The notes beneath the pieces are model-generated. The model had not been told where the DNA came from, ran no database searches, and was given only the letters and a program-made list of their open reading frames with translations. Of a DNA stretch of 64,000 bases, positions 38,811 through 51,253 are shown piece after piece; the first letter of the stretch is position 1, and each line of letters begins with the position of its first letter. Location: contig NC_089981.1 in the NCBI RefSeq assembly GCF_036417845.1, positions 26,060,001-26,124,000 on the forward strand, written 5' to 3'. The stretch is from Apteryx mantelli (taxonomy: Eukaryota; Chordata; Aves; Apterygiformes; Apterygidae). A program made the translations under genes and the position numbers.

Positions 38811-39610
38811 ACAAAGCTGCGCGGAGCGCGCCCAAAGCCCCGAGCGGGGCCGCCTCGCCCTGTAACCCCATCCCTTTCCTCCGACGGCCTTCGCGGTTCA
38901 TCTGTACGCCCGATTCCCGGCAGCCGCCGGGGCGGGAGCGCGCGGGACCGGGGCCGGGACCGGGCCCGTGGCCGAAGGCGACGCGGCCCCTCGAGGGGGC
39001 CGGGCGGCCGCCGCCGCTTAGCCCTCGGCACCCGGCGACACGCGGCCCGGCGCCTTGTTTTTCCATCTGCCGCGCGCATTTGCTGCGGCAGCTGACGGCG
39101 GCGCGGGGGACCTGGCCCGCGTCCCGGCGGGGGACAGCTGCGCCGCGAGCCGCCCTAACCCCCCTGCTCCGGGGATTAGCTGGGCACCGGGCAGCGTGTA
39201 GCCCGGGGCAGGGGTCCCTCCGTACTGCGGACGGGTTGTTAACCTCCTACGCGCCGGGAGCGCGGCGAAGCTCGGCGGCGGGGGCAGCCTGGGCGCCCCC
39301 GGGCGCTTCTGCCCGGCAGCGGCTCGGGGACGGGCCGCGGGGCTGCGCCTTCCGCCTCCCACCGCAGAAGCAGCGCTCCAGCAGCGCTCCAGCGGCAAGG
39401 CTGAGCGCGGCCGCCGCGTCGGAAACCTGCCCCAAACGGAGCCACGGCGATGGGGCCGCCCCGCGCTCGCAGGTCCGACAGTCACGAAACCCGAGCCGCG
39501 CGTGGACCTTCACGAAGAAGCAACAGCCCGGCTGCTCCAGACCCCTTTCGTCCTCGGCTCGTCGACCTGCCGGCTCAAGCTCCCGCTCTCCGTTTAGGGC
39601 TTCACAGTAG
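38810..39610. promoter_or_regulatory. CpG-island-like block 4
   Basis: One of the most CpG-dense parts of the window. It contains GGGACCGGGGCCGGGACCGG-type words and many CGGCG runs. A long minus-strand frame (38,471-39,079) crosses it, but the frame continues into AT-rich flanking DNA with no start or splice logic, and its composition (Arg, Pro, Ala, Gly) is that of random GC-rich DNA. Confidence 0.6.
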
Positions 39611-41500
39611 ACAGCAGTTTCACATATTTAACGCGCAAACACACGTCTGATTTACCAAATGGCTATCTGCAAGTAATGAAGCTAAGACAAGAATGAAGAA
39701 GAAAAACCAGGAATGGAGCTTGATGGGACCACTCACGTGGAGTTCTCTGTCTTAATATCAGTGGCGCGAACATTTGTGCAAATAAAAATGTGCCTTCGAC
39801 CTAATTTCCAGTGGGACTCATCAAGTGGAAATTTTATAAGTACGTCAACTCTTCACGTGTAACTGGTGCCAGCTAGGAAGCTGGAAATGCATATCATTTA
39901 AAAAACTGAACCTTCAGAAAAAATGTGCAAGTTAAAAAAAAAAAAGAAAGAAAAAACACTGTGACCAATTCCCGTTTTCTCAAATTAACTCTAATGAGCT
40001 AGTGCTTCGCTAAGCAGAGCCATCAGCTGCCTCTCCCTGTGGCTGCAGGCGCCGAACCTGCAACCTGGCGTCACGCGGGCGGCACCGCGCACCCCACCAC
40101 CCCCCGAGCCTTCTCGGGGGAGGCTGTCAGCATCTCAGCTTGAGCCAAAATTAGGGTTTTTCAAAGCGTCTACAAGATGCAAGAGTTGGAAGTAACTTCC
40201 TATCTGTGGCACCCTCCTCGTGTGCGTATCTGTACGAATCTGACTTTTCAGACAGCCAGGATCTCACGCTTCGGTCCAACAGGGAGTCAGATACACAATA
40301 TATTCAGAGAGACGCATTTCTTTTAGATGCACAAAAAAAACCCCTGCAATATCCTCCACAAACCTGGAAATTAGACCCCAGCAGTCAGGGTGAAAATTAA
40401 TCTCTGCACAGTCATTCTTCTAAGATACACAGCTTCTCAGCAACAGAATAAGCCCTTTAATCATGGTTTTCAGCACCACGAGCTGCCCCAATGAGGCACT
40501 AGGAGCCACCACGTTCGATGGCACCACGTGAGCTTGCAATGCACTGTCTCTGTGCCTAGAGCCAAACACTACCCAGATCCAAATAATCTCATTTTTTTAT
40601 TCTTATGCCACCCTTCCAATCACAATATTTTGGTGGCAACAACTTCAAACTATTTACATATATATTATAATCATGTAGTTTCAAGGTCTTCTTATCCAAC
40701 AAACACCAGAAGGATCTCACTACATGTTAATGCCCCAAAGCTTTTGCAAGTACACGCTGTAGCATCCTTCTAAGAAACATTTTAAAACTTCCACTCCGAA
40801 TCCAAATAGCATTATCACTGCGAGTCTTTGATCTAGGACGTATCTTGTATTACACTTTTAGAAGTCGAGGGTTAGATATTGCTGGGAAAACTATGCAAGA
40901 GAAATTCCTAACATGTATCAACCGCCCCGCACAGCCACATCAAGACCAGCCTAAAAATAAGACAATTTGCTCTGGTTCAGGCAGCAAAGCGGCCCCACGG
41001 GCTCCTTCAAACAGTCGCCTTCTGCTGCTACCCAACAAAGCGGGACCCGTTTGCCAAATATCATAGGAAACCCTGGGAGGAAGCACTTGCAGGGCGGCAC
41101 GCCGAGGCCTCCGCTGGCTTTCACCTTTTTAAGCCTTTTTCTCCTCAATGGCGCGTCATCAGTAGAATATGGATAAGCCATTTTTCCCCCTCCATCTTTT
41201 CTTCAAAAAAATCTAATCCTGACTGATTTGTTACAGGCCAGCGCTGGGAGGGTTGGACAACCTGACAGGCCTGCCGTAGTGGGACCGACAATTAGAAAAT
41301 ATATACATTTTATACTATAGGGGCTACATTTGAACAGAAATTAACAGGAACTCCCAAGCACAGCCCCCTTACCGTGACTTTTCGGATTATAACCTTTTCC
41401 AAACGCTACGCTTACAAAAAGCCTCGGTTGCACAAGGGCTGGAAACACGCATTAGCCAGTCTAATTTCCCCAAAGCCCAGGTGCTAAAGAAAAAGGGGGG
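39610..41500. other. Intergenic stretch
   Basis: Mixed composition and no exon recognised. A small hairpin-like CCGAGCCTTCTCGG lies near 40,106. A G14 tract lies at 41,495-41,508 just before the next CpG block. Confidence 0.4.
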
Positions 41501-41509
41501 GGGGGGGGA

Positions 41510-41720
41510 AAACGCGTCTCAGGCAAGGCACATGCACATGCGCGTCCCCGCCAGCTCCCGGGGTCCCCAAACCCGGGGCGAGGGCAGCGACACCCGCCGG
41601 GCGCCCCCGTCCGCCCGAGCTCCCCTAGCGCTACCGAAGGGCAGGGAGCAGCCGCAGCCTCCCCGCGAGCCGGGAGCCCAACCCGGGGCACGGCAACACC
41701 TTAACAAGGATAACAAGGCA
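41510..41720. promoter_or_regulatory. CpG-rich block 5
   Basis: Short GC- and CpG-rich patch just downstream of a G14 tract. No coding signal. Confidence 0.4.
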
Positions 41721-43277
41721 CCCAAAGCCCGAGAAGATGCTCCTGTCCCAACCGCATCTCGCCAGGCGTAAAACACAGACCCCTTTTAAGCGTTTAGACT
41801 GTCTAAGGGGGTGGCGGGGGAGAAAAAAAAAGAATCGGCTGGAAGAGTTAAAGGGTTTATTGTGCTTTTACACATTTTACGAGATCATCTTTCAACAATG
41901 GCAGTGAAATCAGCATGTAGCCTTAATTTTCTATGGTTGAACCTTGAATGTGAATCATTATATTACAATGTACTTATTGATTTCAACAGGAAGAGGATTA
42001 AGCCCAGAAAATCAGGTTAGGAACCTGAAACTGGACTGAGGAAAATGGAATTTTTCTGGTGCTAAAAACCTCTTATGTTATGTAAAATACATCAGAATTT
42101 TAAACACGAGATTTGACCATTTGGAAAATATTCTTAACATCTCTAAAAACAGCAGAGATGTTATAAGGTCAGGGAACTGAAAATCTTATTAGCAACCAGT
42201 CCTTTGAATATAAAACTGTGTTATTACATGTATTATACAGTAATATTAGCTGATCTTATCTGCTTATTTAAGCATACACATGTATAAACTGAAAGGTGTT
42301 TTAATGGGATATTCGAGAGGTACAAACTGAACACAACTGTGACCACGGCATGCTATTTGTTACCAACTGGTATCACACTTTTGTTATAATGAGTGTGTGT
42401 GTGTATGTAAATAAAAATATGTATGTATGTATTCCAAGTGCAATCAGAAAATCAGCTTCCTCTGCCCAGAACTTTGCAAAACCCTGCTTTTGGAAGTTTT
42501 CAGTGTGAATTGTTTCCTTGTCAAAATTGTAGCTTTCTGTAACGGACATCTGCCTGTCTGGATTTGCTATCAGTGCTGCTGCAGTTTCCAGCTCAAACAG
42601 TCATTTGTTTGGCCTGCTGTGAAATAGATACCTCCATCTCCCAGCAAGAGACCTGGAAGCCGGCTCAAACCCGGCCCCGAGACCCGGCACCGTTTCCCTG
42701 CCTATCCTATGCCCAGGCACTTCACACTTGAACAATTCAGACTGGATTTTGCCCTAATTCTGCATCAGTTTCCCAACTCGAACAATAAGGAAGCCTTAAG
42801 TCAAAGGGAAACGGATCCAGCTGGAAAAGGGAGGCAGGTGTAGCCAGGCGAAGATGCTGCCGCGGCGGAGGGGCGGCTGGGCTGCAGCCAGGGCACCCCG
42901 TCCCAGCCGTACAGGCGGCCTCCAGGTCGAGCCAGAAGAGGCAAAAACGGAGTTTGCCACCCGTTGTTCAGCCATGCGTGAAGCAGAGTGTCTCAAAAAT
43001 GTTGCTGCGTCCTGGAAACATACTGCGCCGATTTGATATTGCTGTATAAGCATCAAACTATTTCGTTTTAAAAGCCATGGTAAATTTATGAATGAAACTG
43101 TGCAAGGGGGATTTAATAAGAGATCCATCGCAAGTGCGGAGCGGTCTGGGCACGGCCCGCCACCAGGCTAGCATGAAATCATTTGATAATTACAGCACGG
43201 CCACGCAGGATTAGCATACCGTAAAAATATAGGGCTGCATTATTTTTATTTATATAACAGATGGATCTCGAAAAGGT

Positions 43278-43311
<34 letters not shown>

Positions 43312-43370
43312 CGAATGCAACGCCATGCCAGCGTTGACAGAAGATTTGGGAGTGCTACAGCACGGCCAAA
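41720..43370. other. AT-rich stretch between CpG blocks 5 and 6
   Basis: Contains a TG/TATG microsatellite (about 42,390-42,431), a possible ancient repeat fragment (41,970-42,005) and a T28 tract (43,279-43,306). The stretch 43,160-43,265 is complex and AT-rich (TTTGATAATTACAGC, GGATTAGCAT), a candidate homeodomain-type regulatory element. No exon recognised. Confidence 0.35.
43279..43306 (+). repeat. Poly(T) tract
   Basis: 28 consecutive T residues followed by AAAA, the longest homopolymer in the window. Confidence 0.92.
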
Positions 43371-44300
43371 GCGAGCGCCCAAAAGCATGGCCTCCCTCTC
43401 CCCCCGCCGCCCCCGCGAGGGGCGGAGCGGCAAACGCGGGGCTCCCGTTCCCGAAACCGGCTCAAGCACAGCATCTGCAGCGCGTGAGCCGTAGCAATGC
43501 CTTGGCTTCCTTTCGTGCCTCCTCAACCGCGGGTAACCCAGAGACCCCCCAAAACACACCGAAAAGCTAGGGAAGCGAGACCGCCAACTAAACGCAGCCG
43601 AGGGCTAAAGTCACGTTCCAAAAGGCAACGGGCCGGGAAGGGGACGCTGCGAATGCGGTGCAAAACACCGCGCCTCCGGCTCCGCCGACCTCCGGCCGCT
43701 TGGGCAGGGCACAGGGCGCAGGCGCCGCGCTCGCCGCCCCTTGGCGGAGCGCTGCCTTTCACTGCCCCGGGACGCCTTTGCTTTGCGGGGGGCATTTCCC
43801 AGCCGAGGGACGGCTCGGAGCGCCACGGCCGCCCTTGCCTGGACACAGGGAACACGGGAGCACGCTACCAGCGATGCTGGTGGTTCACAGCCACGGGAGC
43901 AGGTTAATCTATCCAAAATCCCTGCTCCCCTCGGTGCTCCGGTATCAGGACATACTCCAGGAAAGCAAGGGCAGGGACGAAGGCGCAGTGCTGGAGGGAC
44001 ACGGAGGGAAGCTGCAGAGCTCCTCCAGGCCAGCCAGTCCCAACCCCGTGCTCTTCCCGGCTGCTTTGGAGGAGAGGCGGGAGAAGACATTCCCCACGAA
44101 GGAATGCCAAAAATTCCAGCTGAAGAGCTAAAAACGGGTCGGCGCTTCTAAACAGCGGAACAGACCGCGGAGATGGTGTCGGGTTGCACCTCAGGAAAGC
44201 TTCGGGGAAGTTCAGCTCCCGGAGGGCCTCACCCCGCGCGCAGCCCCTAGAGATCAGGCCGATGAGGCACCTCGACACCCGCCTCTCAGGAAGGAGGGCC
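43370..44300. promoter_or_regulatory. CpG-island-like block 6
   Basis: CpG-dense block with overlapping open frames on both strands, again without a recognisable product. It is the CpG block closest to the 3' end of the otogelin-family gene, about 7 kb away. Confidence 0.5.
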
Positions 44301-45859
44301 TCGTCTGCTTTTTCTCCCTACTTAGCAAAATCAAAAGTCAGCGTGTGGCTCAACAGGGAAGATGGTTCAACAAACACAGTTGGGGGATGAAGAGCAAGAG
44401 ATCAAGAGCGGGCACGCTCTTGACATCAAGCATTACTCCAGCTAGTCTGCCTTTGATATTTCATGCTTAAGATCAAACTTCTGTATTATTAATCAAAGGG
44501 AAATTTTATTCAAGTGCCTACCTAGGTGCTTTTTTTTTTTTTAAAGCAAATTTCCATCTTTCCCATCTTCTAAATATGCAATGCATATATTGGACAAATC
44601 TCATATTTAGTTTATGAACTAACATCAGCCTTGAGAAATACCAAACACTGAAGCTATGCTCATTACAAGTGTGTAACTGAGGTTGCGATTTGCTCCTGGG
44701 TAACTATATTTAAAAAAAAAAAAAAAGTCAGTAAAGGCTTGTGCATTGCAAAGCTTCTGCACTACCTAGAACTCAGCTGCAGATACACTAAAGAGCTCAA
44801 TATTTTGAAGGTGGGTTTCATAACTTCCTGATAAATCACATTACTTTAAAGATCCAGGAAATCCAAAAGCTGGGAATGCAAGATCACTGATCACTTCTCA
44901 AGACTCGAGTCAATACCTAAAAAATTAAAGGTGTATAAAACAGAAATACTTCAAAGTTCACTCACCTTAGAGATCTCTTCAAGCTAACACAACACTTTGT
45001 TGTGGCGATAAATACATTGTGTCTTCTCAGATTTAGCTGGGCAGGCAATGACTACAGCTAGCTGCATTTTCCCATTTTGAGGATTTGGCCGACGATATCT
45101 TTCTTCCGTTCTAGAGATACAGGGAAAGTTTAGGTATAGCTATTGCAGAAAATGAGCCTGCTTTAAGACATACAGGAAAAACTACACAAGGCAACTTATG
45201 TCCCCTTCAGCTGCATGCAACTCAAGTATTACCATCCATCACCTGAGAGGAGGAGGTTAGATAAAACATGCAATACCTCCTACCAGAGTAGGAGGCTGGC
45301 TGCTGAGCCATCCTTGACCGCGAGGGGCCAATTTCATTCTACCTCGTGTTAACAACCCCCAAACGAGGTGCCGGGCCCGACCTTGCTGCCCACGCTCCCT
45401 CCGTGGGGAGCAGGGGAGCTGGTGCACCCAGAGGGCAACTCGCCACAGCTGTCTGGGACGCCTGGGCTAGCCCAGGATGAGTCGCTCCCCACGGCACCTC
45501 TCTCCCTTCCGTCGTGGAGGGAGCCTGGATGGCCGAGTCCATTCAGATATCTAGCTTTTAAACAGCTAAAATCACCAACACGATCAAAGCATCGGTCAAA
45601 AAAATCAATACAGAAAACAGACCTGAAGAGTTGACAGTCAGGTACTGCTCCTAAAAATGTTGGATGTCTTCATCACACTGAGAGGGGATTTTTTTCCCCC
45701 AAATCACCATCTGCATAGCAGCTGTTACCTCATTTTAATTATTCCTGGCTAGCCACTTGCACAGGAGGGGACGATACTGGTGGGGGCTAAGATAAGAGCG
45801 AGGAAGGAATTTTTTGGATATTATGTGTCTGACTTCACGGGCTGCATGCCTTAGAGGCC

Positions 45860-46110
45860 CTCTGAGGAGAGGTGAGTTATTCATCTTGTGACTAATAATT
45901 CACATTAAACTGTAGACCAACAGATGCCAATATTTTAATCACCTCACCAAATCACCAGGCAGCACTATTACTAATTAGGGAAAGCGTTATTGAACAAGGC
46001 TGTTACTCTGAGACCAGATCATATGCTAATAACCCCAACGGCAAAAGTTTAGATGGCACAATTGATATCAGTTGGTATCATTATATTTCTTTTTAAAGGC
46101 TATTCTTAAT
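45860..46110. promoter_or_regulatory. Candidate homeodomain-rich regulatory element
   Basis: A 250 bp non-repetitive stretch contains ACTAATAATTCACATTAAAC, ATTACTAATTAGGG, ATGCTAATAACC and ACAATTGATATCAG. Several TAAT cores fall within a short span, with no low-complexity bias. This pattern is typical of conserved developmental enhancers. It is inferred from composition only. Confidence 0.3.
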
Positions 46111-47750
46111 GGCCAGTTATCCATCATGCTTAAGGTTCCAGCTGTCCGACCACTTACGTTGCCCTATGAATCATGGCTGGGTAAGCTTGCTTGAAGTAAT
46201 CCAAGTAATGTGTTTTTTAAAGGAAGTAGAGATGAGCAATCAGTACCATAAAGAACAAGCAATGTTTCCATACTCAAACCACTCACAAAATATGTTATTC
46301 CAAGATGGAAAACAACTCAGCATCACAAAGATCATGTGGGTCCTAATTTTAACACGATACAAGCCTAGGATGTTTCTATAGCTACAAGTAGAAGTCATAT
46401 TTGCAGAGAAACTCCACATCTACAAAGGCCTGTAGAAGAAGAGGGCCCTCGGTTTGCAGTGCTGGAGAAATATTTTGAGACTTGCAAAGAAAATAGCACA
46501 AGCCTCAGCAGTTTCAAGAGGGGCTGGATTTCTCTCCTACAGAATCTATTTTTACTAAAAAAAATCTTTATTGTGACATTAAAGACCAAGGAGAAAAGAA
46601 AAAACTCCTGCCCGCTTCTCATACACGCATCCTTTCAGATTTTTGTTCAGAAGTACTCAGTCTATTGCCTACCTTCTGAAGAGTATTTTAAAAGCTTCGA
46701 GCTGCCTTGTTGCGTTTGGGATAAGCAGCTTTACAATGCAGGTAGCACTACAGCACAGTAGCAGTGAAACACCTACCAAGAAAGCACTGACAGCATCCAT
46801 GTATTTTGAGGAAGCATCTGAGCACCATTTCTGAGCTAAATCTGGACAAGTCTGACTCTAGAAGCCAGCAGCAGGCTGCCTATTCCTGCAGACATCCTTA
46901 AAGCCAATGAAAGGCAACAAGATGTCCAGAGCTGGCAGTTTTGGGTTTTCCCATCGCCATTTTCACAGTTTTCAATTTACAGAAAGGAAACAGAAATGTT
47001 CCCCTACTGACAACTAAACCTCTTAACACGTGTAAAGCACCTGATCAGCCACAGCAGCAAGCCAGTAGAATACAGCAGAGTTATAAAGCCACAAAGCCTG
47101 CCAACACCAGCAGCATTTTTATTTGCTGGTTTGTTGCTTTCACTACTTGAAGGCAGCTTTTATAGAATAAAAAATTACCTTTTCAAATCTTTCTCAAAGC
47201 CAAACCAGGATAGGGCTGAAGCAAAGAACCCTGCCAGAGCCCTGAGGCCAAATTCATTCTCTCCCCTAGTTTACACCCCCCAGACCCCACACTGAAAGCT
47301 CTTTCCTCACTTTTAAAACAGAGGTTAGTTCAAGAGAAAAGCCACTCACCACTTGCACCAGGCTCCCCCTGCTTCCTCTTCCCCAGGCACCTGCCCCACA
47401 CAGCCACCACCTCCACCCTTTCACCCAACACAAATGGGCTTCAGCTGCTGCAAATGGGCTCTTTGGCCACGCAGGTGCCCAGGCCTTTCATTAACCCTTC
47501 CTGCCCCACGGCCAGGAGCCCCCACCTCTCCTCCCTGGAAGGCAGCGAGCACTTCATGGACGCGTAAATGTTTTCTCCTGTCTGATCCTGCTGTTTGCAA
47601 GAGGAAGAAGCCTGCGTGTCTGCAGCGGCTTGCTCCCTTCCAGCCTTCGTCCCTGGAGCTGCCACCCTGGTGCTCACCCAACCAAAGCCTATCTCCAAAA
47701 GGCCACTCGGTAGAAAGCTGTGCACAGGCAACGTTTCCTGGACAGGCACC

Positions 47751-47771
47751 TTTTTTTTTTTTTTTTTTTTT
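47751..47771 (+). repeat. Poly(T) tract
   Basis: 21 T residues. It explains the Phe run in the long plus-strand frame that crosses it. Confidence 0.9.
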
Positions 47772-50727
47772 GCCTCTCGGGGTCCTGTGCCCTCTCTGGA
47801 GAACCACTGGGGCACAACGCAGAATAAGCCTTGGCTGCTTCCCTCCCGCCACAGCAGCGGCCTGCGACTGGGGCAGCTTCACCCTCACTGCAGCCATGGA
47901 AAGAGGTGCCCCAGAAAAGCCTGCAGGAGAGCAGCACCCCGTACCTGCTGAAAACCAGCTTTGCCTTTTTTTTTTTTCTTTTAGATTCCTAGGAAACATG
48001 GCTCTTCTGCAAAACATCGCAACAAATTTTTGTGAAACTCACTGGAGTTATGGTTTTGTCTTTGGAGAGTGCTTGGTGCTCTGCTGTAATAGAAAATCAC
48101 AGTGTCCTTGTTGCAATACTTGAAGAAAGCATGCTTCCTTCCAGGGACTCATTTAATATGCTGAATGAAAGATTTAACTTTTGCCATTGTGAGAACTTAT
48201 GTAAAGGCTTGAATTATTTTATTAGCTCCAAGTGTGTATATGCATCTGGAGTAATAAAGCCATGCATAACGTTGTGATGGTAAGAGGCCCATACTTGCAT
48301 CTGAATTCTAAAGAGTATTTTTAGTGCTCTATACCCTGCATATTTCACCTACATAACCAAGCAAAACAGTTTCTTAGCATAAAAAAAATTAAAGTTGTTT
48401 TTGGACTCAGATTTTGTTACAGTCCAAGTGCCTCTTGTAGGAAAGGGTCAGATAAAATCCAAAGCTAGTGAGATCTTTTTGGTTTCCAAAGACTTGAAAG
48501 TATAAATAAGGCCAGACTTTTCTCCCAACTGAGTTGCTTTGTACAAACACAGAGTAAGGTAAACGCACTATAAGGGCTGGGATTGCTTTGAACTGCCCAA
48601 AGGCAGACAGGCTGAGCATCTGTGAAGGGATTTAGCACCGATGAAGGGGTAAAAATAGCTTCTGTTGCCCAGCCATAAGCAGTAGGGATCTTTCCTCTAG
48701 TTTTTCTCAGCATAAGCCTAGTGTTTACAAAATCAGAAGTAGGGTCTTAACACAATGTTTATTGTTTTACTTCTGAAGTGGAAGCAGCAGCAGAGTGCTT
48801 GGTTATGGCTAATGGGTACAGCATACTCTGCTTGCTACTGTCAGGCCTTGACAGACCAATGTTAACCTGCTCTTCAAGCAACAGCTGAAACTTTGGATCT
48901 CAAATGGTTTCCAAAATCACTGCCTTATGCTGCTGGAAGCAATGAGAATTTTGCCAGCAACTTCAGTGGCAACAGGAGGAAACATTGCCTTATTCGAGAA
49001 AAATACAGAGACTGACTGAATTCCTGTTTTAATTCTTTTCTTCATTTTGGTGGTTGGCACTCCACATCTAGTACCTTCTTGCTTGAGAGCAAAAGAAAAA
49101 GCTCTGTTTGATAACTGCTACCCTCTAGGATGACATCTGCCAGCTGGTATTACAGGAGGCAGTTACAACAGCAAAAGCCTGAATTTTAGGCAGCTGGGTT
49201 GAAGACTTAGCTCAGCTCATAGTACTTATTTTTCCTGCTGCTCAGTTCCTGGTTTGGGGAAGGATGCACTCCTCCCAAACTCTGTCTTCATTGCACTGTT
49301 TAGAAGATGAGTTTGAACAAGGAATATCTCTTTCTAAATGGACAGAGACAGCACATATTATAGTGAGATCTAAAATAACTTATCCAGCCCTGAGTACTGC
49401 AAGGTAAATATCATTACACAACAACTATGCTATAACAAAATTCTTACACTTATTCAAAACACAGTCTACTCATTGCACTCAATCCTAAGTGACAGTTTAG
49501 GGAAAAGCTGTGAAAAGGAAATGCTGAGGAAGTGATCCATATATATATTTTTTTGCTCAGTGTCAGAAATATGCTGTTACACTTCTACAAGCAAAGGATT
49601 TCCAATTTTTATTTTTAATAAAATGACAGCTGAATTTTGCATTTTTGAGGATGAAAGTGAATTGTGATGGGATCAGAACAGTGAAACCATTCACATGAGA
49701 ATATTTTTAAAAAACACATCTGCAGGCCTTCTTTGATGTAATATTAGATCACTAGTACTACTGATATCAGAAAAACCTAAAATTACAATATGCACTGCTG
49801 AAAAAGAAATTAGTAAACACTATGTGTTGAATCACTTGATAGCAAGCTGCTTTAACACTGATAGCAAATTTAGTTGTAACAAAATAAGACTTCCTGTTCT
49901 TTATTAGATATTGTAAGAATGAAATGTACAGTATATAAAATTAATACCAAAAGTGTTCACATGAGTTTAACAACACATTTTTCTTTGGATTAACTGCAGA
50001 GAAGCAGCTTTTTAACAAGTTATTCTGTGATCTATTTTTTATATTTTAGGATCTAAAGCATATAGGCTATGTGCTATCTACAGTTTTGATCTACAAAATT
50101 AAAGCAACTGGAGTTTTGCTGCATCACGGTAGCATTAGTTAGGAAAGAAGAGGACAGCAATATTAGGTTAGAGAAGAAAAATATTAGTTTCATTAAAACA
50201 GAATGTTGGCTGTTCAAGTTCACAAGCAAAACTGCTTTTAAAATGCCAAACCTTACAATTGTACAATTTTGATATCAAACACTCTTGACATAGGAAGTTA
50301 CATTCTACTACACTGGTGACAAATGTTTTCAGCTTATCTGTTTCTCTTTTAGATAGATACATAATCCTGGTTTTCCTTTTTCCTAATGACATATCACGTC
50401 TTTAAAATTAGTGTTAAACAAAGTTCATTCTCCTAAGGAAACAGTTTAAATACAGTGCATTTTATATGACAAATGTTTTCATTTAAGGCATTTCTATATA
50501 AAGGAATGTAAAATGGTTTTCATTTGTTAAATCTGTGTATTTTCAGTTTATGTCATATTATTTGTAAGAAAGATTTACTACTTCTAAGTAATCAAAATAG
50601 ATTACATATTGGCCATAATGCTTTTCACTACAATGTAAAATGTACTAGAAAAACTGAAATTATTACCAGGGAAAATTACATACAGTTACCAGCAATGATG
50701 ATGTTTCCCTGATAAAAAGATCTGTAA

Positions 50728-51253
50728 TTTAATTTCTCATAGATGCTCTACTTCACAATATGAATATGATTTAAACTGAAAATTCTCCTCATTTCCCAAA
50801 CAATTTTTCTTAATAGACACTGAATGTATTTACAGTATTGCAACACATTCAAAATACCAGACTGCTGCCAGATGAGCCTGTGTGTCAACGATTTAAAACA
50901 GGAACGGGCGCCTGACACAGTGTGGGTCAACCTTCCAGAATAAAATAGAAGGTATTCTTCCTCTTGAGGTGTCTCTAAAGTAATCACTTCATCTTTTAAG
51001 TTGGCACATGTCACAAGAACTCTTAAAACAATCCCTGTGAAATGAACATGAAGACAACTCACAAAACAAACGATGCAAAGCCATTCTTTGGAAATTTAGA
51101 AAAGTCCAAAAAATATAGCTGTTCCTTCATCATTTAACATGAACTGATAAAATTCAGTGGATTACATATCGTATTTTCTAGGGATAAACTATTCAAAATA
51201 TCTTATGCCGGGAATAGCTGGGCTTGCTGGGTTTTTCCCTTTTATGTCTTTTT
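50728..51253 (-). other. Putative 3' UTR of the otogelin-family gene
   Basis: Downstream of the TAA stop the first canonical-type polyadenylation signal on the minus strand is an ATTAAA at 50,728-50,733. No AATAAA was found between it and the stop. This would give a 3' UTR of roughly 540 bases. The extent is inferred only from that hexamer; a longer UTR cannot be excluded. Confidence 0.3.

Larger units (their letters stand above)
44300..50727. other. Intergenic region downstream of the otogelin-family gene
   Basis: No exon recognised. An A14 run at about 44,711-44,724 and a T21 tract at 47,751-47,771 are present. A plus-strand AATAAA lies near 48,250 after a long chance frame (47,353-48,123) whose translation runs through the poly-T. 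Positions 45,860-46,110 are complex, AT-rich and motif-rich and are described as a candidate element. Confidence 0.45.

Noticed and set aside
38471..39079. 202-codon minus-strand open frame over CpG block 4
   Set aside because: Arg/Pro/Gly-rich first half from CpG-dense DNA, then a change of composition in the AT-richer flank. Overlapping frames on the other strand are equally long. No recognisable domain.
47353..48123. 256-codon plus-strand open frame
   Set aside because: It reads straight through a 21-base poly(T) tract (a Phe run), has a Pro/Ser-rich composition expected from GC-rich DNA, no domain and no splice framing. It is probably noncoding.
1..50700. MYOD1, MYF5/MYF6, PTPRQ or homeobox exons in the downstream interval
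   Set aside because: I looked for the characteristic bHLH, FN3/phosphatase and homeodomain words among the frames and found none. MYOD1, if present, would be outside the window.
50748..51062. 104-codon minus-strand frame just beyond the gene's stop codon
   Set aside because: It lies in the presumed 3' UTR, is in no splice relation to the gene, and has no family features.
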